Shown here: positions 61,378 to 64,000 of the stretch, piece by piece
Layout of the letters: the number at the start of each line of letters is the position of its first letter
How positions within the stretch are numbered: position 1 is the stretch's first letter
Assembly (NCBI RefSeq): GCF_012273895.1
Contig: NW_024045132.1
Location: 2,170,001 to 2,234,000, forward strand
Reading direction: 5' to 3'
Source: Zerene cesonia
Lineage: Eukaryota > Arthropoda > Insecta > Lepidoptera > Pieridae
DNA: 64,000 nucleotides
The notes under the pieces: generated by a model
Databases searched by the model: none
What the model was told of the DNA's origin: nothing
What the model saw: only the letters and a program-made list of their open reading frames with translations
Made by a program: the position numbers and the translations under genes

Positions 61378-62377
61378 NNNNNNNNNNNNNNNNNNNNNNN
61401 NNNNNNNNNNNNNNNNNNNNNNNNNNNNNNNNNNNNNNNNNNNNNNNNNNNNNNNNNNNNNNNNNNNNNNNNNNNNNNNNNNNNNNNNNNNNNNNNNNNN
61501 NNNNNNNNNNNNNNNNNNNNNNNNNNNNNNNNNNNNNNNNNNNNNNNNNNNNNNNNNNNNNNNNNNNNNNNNNNNNNNNNNNNNNNNNNNNNNNNNNNNN
61601 NNNNNNNNNNNNNNNNNNNNNNNNNNNNNNNNNNNNNNNNNNNNNNNNNNNNNNNNNNNNNNNNNNNNNNNNNNNNNNNNNNNNNNNNNNNNNNNNNNNN
61701 NNNNNNNNNNNNNNNNNNNNNNNNNNNNNNNNNNNNNNNNNNNNNNNNNNNNNNNNNNNNNNNNNNNNNNNNNNNNNNNNNNNNNNNNNNNNNNNNNNNN
61801 NNNNNNNNNNNNNNNNNNNNNNNNNNNNNNNNNNNNNNNNNNNNNNNNNNNNNNNNNNNNNNNNNNNNNNNNNNNNNNNNNNNNNNNNNNNNNNNNNNNN
61901 NNNNNNNNNNNNNNNNNNNNNNNNNNNNNNNNNNNNNNNNNNNNNNNNNNNNNNNNNNNNNNNNNNNNNNNNNNNNNNNNNNNNNNNNNNNNNNNNNNNN
62001 NNNNNNNNNNNNNNNNNNNNNNNNNNNNNNNNNNNNNNNNNNNNNNNNNNNNNNNNNNNNNNNNNNNNNNNNNNNNNNNNNNNNNNNNNNNNNNNNNNNN
62101 NNNNNNNNNNNNNNNNNNNNNNNNNNNNNNNNNNNNNNNNNNNNNNNNNNNNNNNNNNNNNNNNNNNNNNNNNNNNNNNNNNNNNNNNNNNNNNNNNNNN
62201 NNNNNNNNNNNNNNNNNNNNNNNNNNNNNNNNNNNNNNNNNNNNNNNNNNNNNNNNNNNNNNNNNNNNNNNNNNNNNNNNNNNNNNNNNNNNNNNNNNNN
62301 NNNNNNNNNNNNNNNNNNNNNNNNNNNNNNNNNNNNNNNNNNNNNNNNNNNNNNNNNNNNNNNNNNNNNNNNNNNNN
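61378..62377. other. Assembly gap, 1000 N
   Basis: Exactly 1000 undetermined bases, third gap of identical size. Confidence 0.99.
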
Positions 62378-62477
62378 AGTAATAAATGTTATTTGCAGTT
62401 AACAATTTTCTTTTTTCTTTATTACAATATTTATGGCAAGACTAGGTATATAGAGTCAAGTATTAAATAATTTAATA

Positions 62478-62740
62478 CAAAGACTTCACTTTACGTCTGT
62501 CTGTCCGTTCGTCTGTCACTAGGCTGTATCTCACGAACCGTGCTAGATGAACAGATGAATTTTTCAGAGAATAATCTCTGAATACATAAGTATTTCTGTC
62601 GCCGGCATTTTAACAAATAGTAAAATCGAGGTTAAGCAATGGTTCCCATGGTCAACGATTGGATGTTTGACCGTTTTTGAAGCTGCTCTTTAGTTTATTC
62701 GTACGGAACGCTAAGTATCGCGATTCCGACTAGCATTTGA
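62478..62740 (+). repeat. Interspersed repeat with CTGTCTGTCCGTTCGTCTG head
   Basis: Ordered lines GTCTGTCACTAGGCTGTATC, TCACGAACCGTGCTAG, ATTTCTGTCGCCGGCATTTT, GGTTCCCATGGTCAACG and ACGGAACGCTAAGTATCGC with CCGACTAGCATTTG belong to a repeat very common in moth and butterfly genomes. Confidence 0.75.
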
Positions 62741-63982
62741 GCGAATTTTCCTATTTAATAACCAAACATACAGTAATTATGACATTCAGTAAGTACTATT
62801 CTTTTAAAATGTTTGCACGCACGATTTCAGACATGGTGGCAGATACAAGAAACATAGAAAAGATGTAGAGAAAGAGAAGATCACTTGAAAAGCAATGGCG
62901 TAGCAATGCTGACCACAGATAAGACCAATTCAAGTATACTTAGTCAATATAACAACAGTAAAGAATATTATACGTTCTCTTTATTACACGATGAGTTAGC
63001 ATTCTTGTTAGTAGAAAGTTAGTTATATATCATATATTCGTAATATGCTTTGCTCTGAATTAAATTTCAATATAATTTCATACGCATTTCAGAAAATAAA
63101 TATTCTTATACCTATTGTATTACATAATCTGTGCTTATACTAAATGTGTAATCTATTCATCAGAGATCAGAAAAATTCATAAACGGGATCATTATTGATA
63201 ATAAAATAGTGGTATCTATAGAAAAATCCGGGTCTACGTCATTTTAAGTTGATCAGACGAATCAAACAGGTCGTTTTATAATAGGTGGTCTCGCTATCTT
63301 TGGCTAATAATAGAATTACTAGAATTACTTCTAATATTTTGAGCCAGACTTTGTATTACATAATTTTTATTTTCTGACTTTTGACTACGTATCTGTTCAC
63401 ACGATAAATCGATTTGTTTAGCTGCTCCTAAATGTTATTATTATAAAGTGTGGTGACAAGTTGAAGATTACACTATTTTATCAGACAAATTAAATTTGAG
63501 TCTTTCGTACCATTAGCTATCTTACTCATAACAACTAATGTTGTCAAATTTATGAAATTTGTGTAATTGAATTTTAAGATTTTGTACCCTAGAATATCTC
63601 ACAAGTTTTCAACATATTGTTCAGTGTAATACGCGAGTTGTACCGCGGTGTTAGACTAGTATTGTGTATCGTGGATTTCAACGTCTTCTAATGTTTACCT
63701 ATTTGCTCCAGTTTTCGTCTCAGCGGACATGAAGGACGGAACCCACGTTTCGAGTGTGTTTGCACAAACATTTGTGGAATCTAGCATTCGCATTTATGTT
63801 GCTATGTAATATTAGGTAGGCATCTAGATAATAAATCATTAATATTGTTGTACATGTTAAAATGATTATAATAATCATGCAATTCTTGTGAAGTTTTCGT
63901 TATGTACCAGTACGGTGCAAGACTACAGTTATTAATAGAATTAAAATGTATTTATTTATGTATTTAATGAAATTATACTTAC
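62741..63982. other. Noncoding, AT-rich; possibly intron of a minus-strand gene
   Basis: No feature seen. It begins, on the minus strand, with a strong donor at 63982. Confidence 0.4.
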
Positions 63983-64000
63983 CGATGGGTTACCGTTAAC
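63983..64000 (-). CDS. Possible exon end of a minus-strand gene outside the window
   Basis: On the minus strand GTTAACGGTAACCCATCG is followed by GTAAGTATAA, a near-ideal splice donor. Only 18 exon bases are inside the window, so neither frame nor product can be judged. If real, much of the noncoding DNA to the left is intron or flank of this gene. Confidence 0.3.

Overview
The window looks like nuclear DNA from a moth or butterfly (Lepidoptera). It is AT-rich, its genes are split by short GT-AG introns, and it carries many short interspersed repeats of kinds that are typical of lepidopteran genomes: LINE 3' tails that begin with a CTAGCTGCGCC-like head, tRNA-headed SINEs and a G/C-rich non-autonomous element. 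Three runs of exactly 1000 N are assembly gaps. No search could be run, so family names rest on recognised motifs and on reading frames that join cleanly across splice sites.

Only the first 13.7 kb holds recognisable protein genes. On the minus strand, 1..1028 is the 5' part of a secreted or lysosomal S28 serine peptidase gene that runs off the left edge. At 2284..5687, also minus, lies a complete eight-exon FAM76 homologue (322 aa, eight CxxC pairs plus a C-terminal coiled coil). At 6713..13526, plus strand, lies a complete nine-exon gene for a 1381-aa NPAT / multi sex combs homologue, the LisH-domain scaffold of the histone locus body that drives replication-dependent histone genes. FAM76 and NPAT are head to head, with their start codons about 1 kb apart. 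Every exon of both genes was placed by hand and the phases close without a frameshift.

From 13.7 to 64 kb I find no convincing coding exon. A strong minus-strand splice donor about 18 bases from the right edge suggests that part of this region is intron of a gene lying further right, but this is inference. Two kinds of material alternate there. Some stretches, especially 14.8-25.1 kb and 26.3-31.3 kb, are poor in recognisable repeats but dotted with G/C-richer islets containing paired transcription-factor-like sites (homeodomain TAAT cores, E-boxes, SOX cores), the look of a regulatory landscape around a developmental gene. Others are repeat clusters (25.1-26.3, 32.3-34.4, 36.0-38.1, 48.2-49.8, 53.3-54.8, 58.5-61.1 and 62.5 kb).

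I did not find a clearly new biological system. The points most worth checking are the NPAT/FAM76 divergent pair, an upstream ORF and a cysteine cluster in NPAT, a perfect 66-bp palindrome at 38.7 kb, a four-site SOX-like nested dyad at 41.7 kb, a palindromic E-box pair at 30.8 kb, a 27-bp motif repeated exactly 700 bp apart near 21 kb, and a degenerate tandem repeat of roughly 120-130 bp at 43.4 kb.
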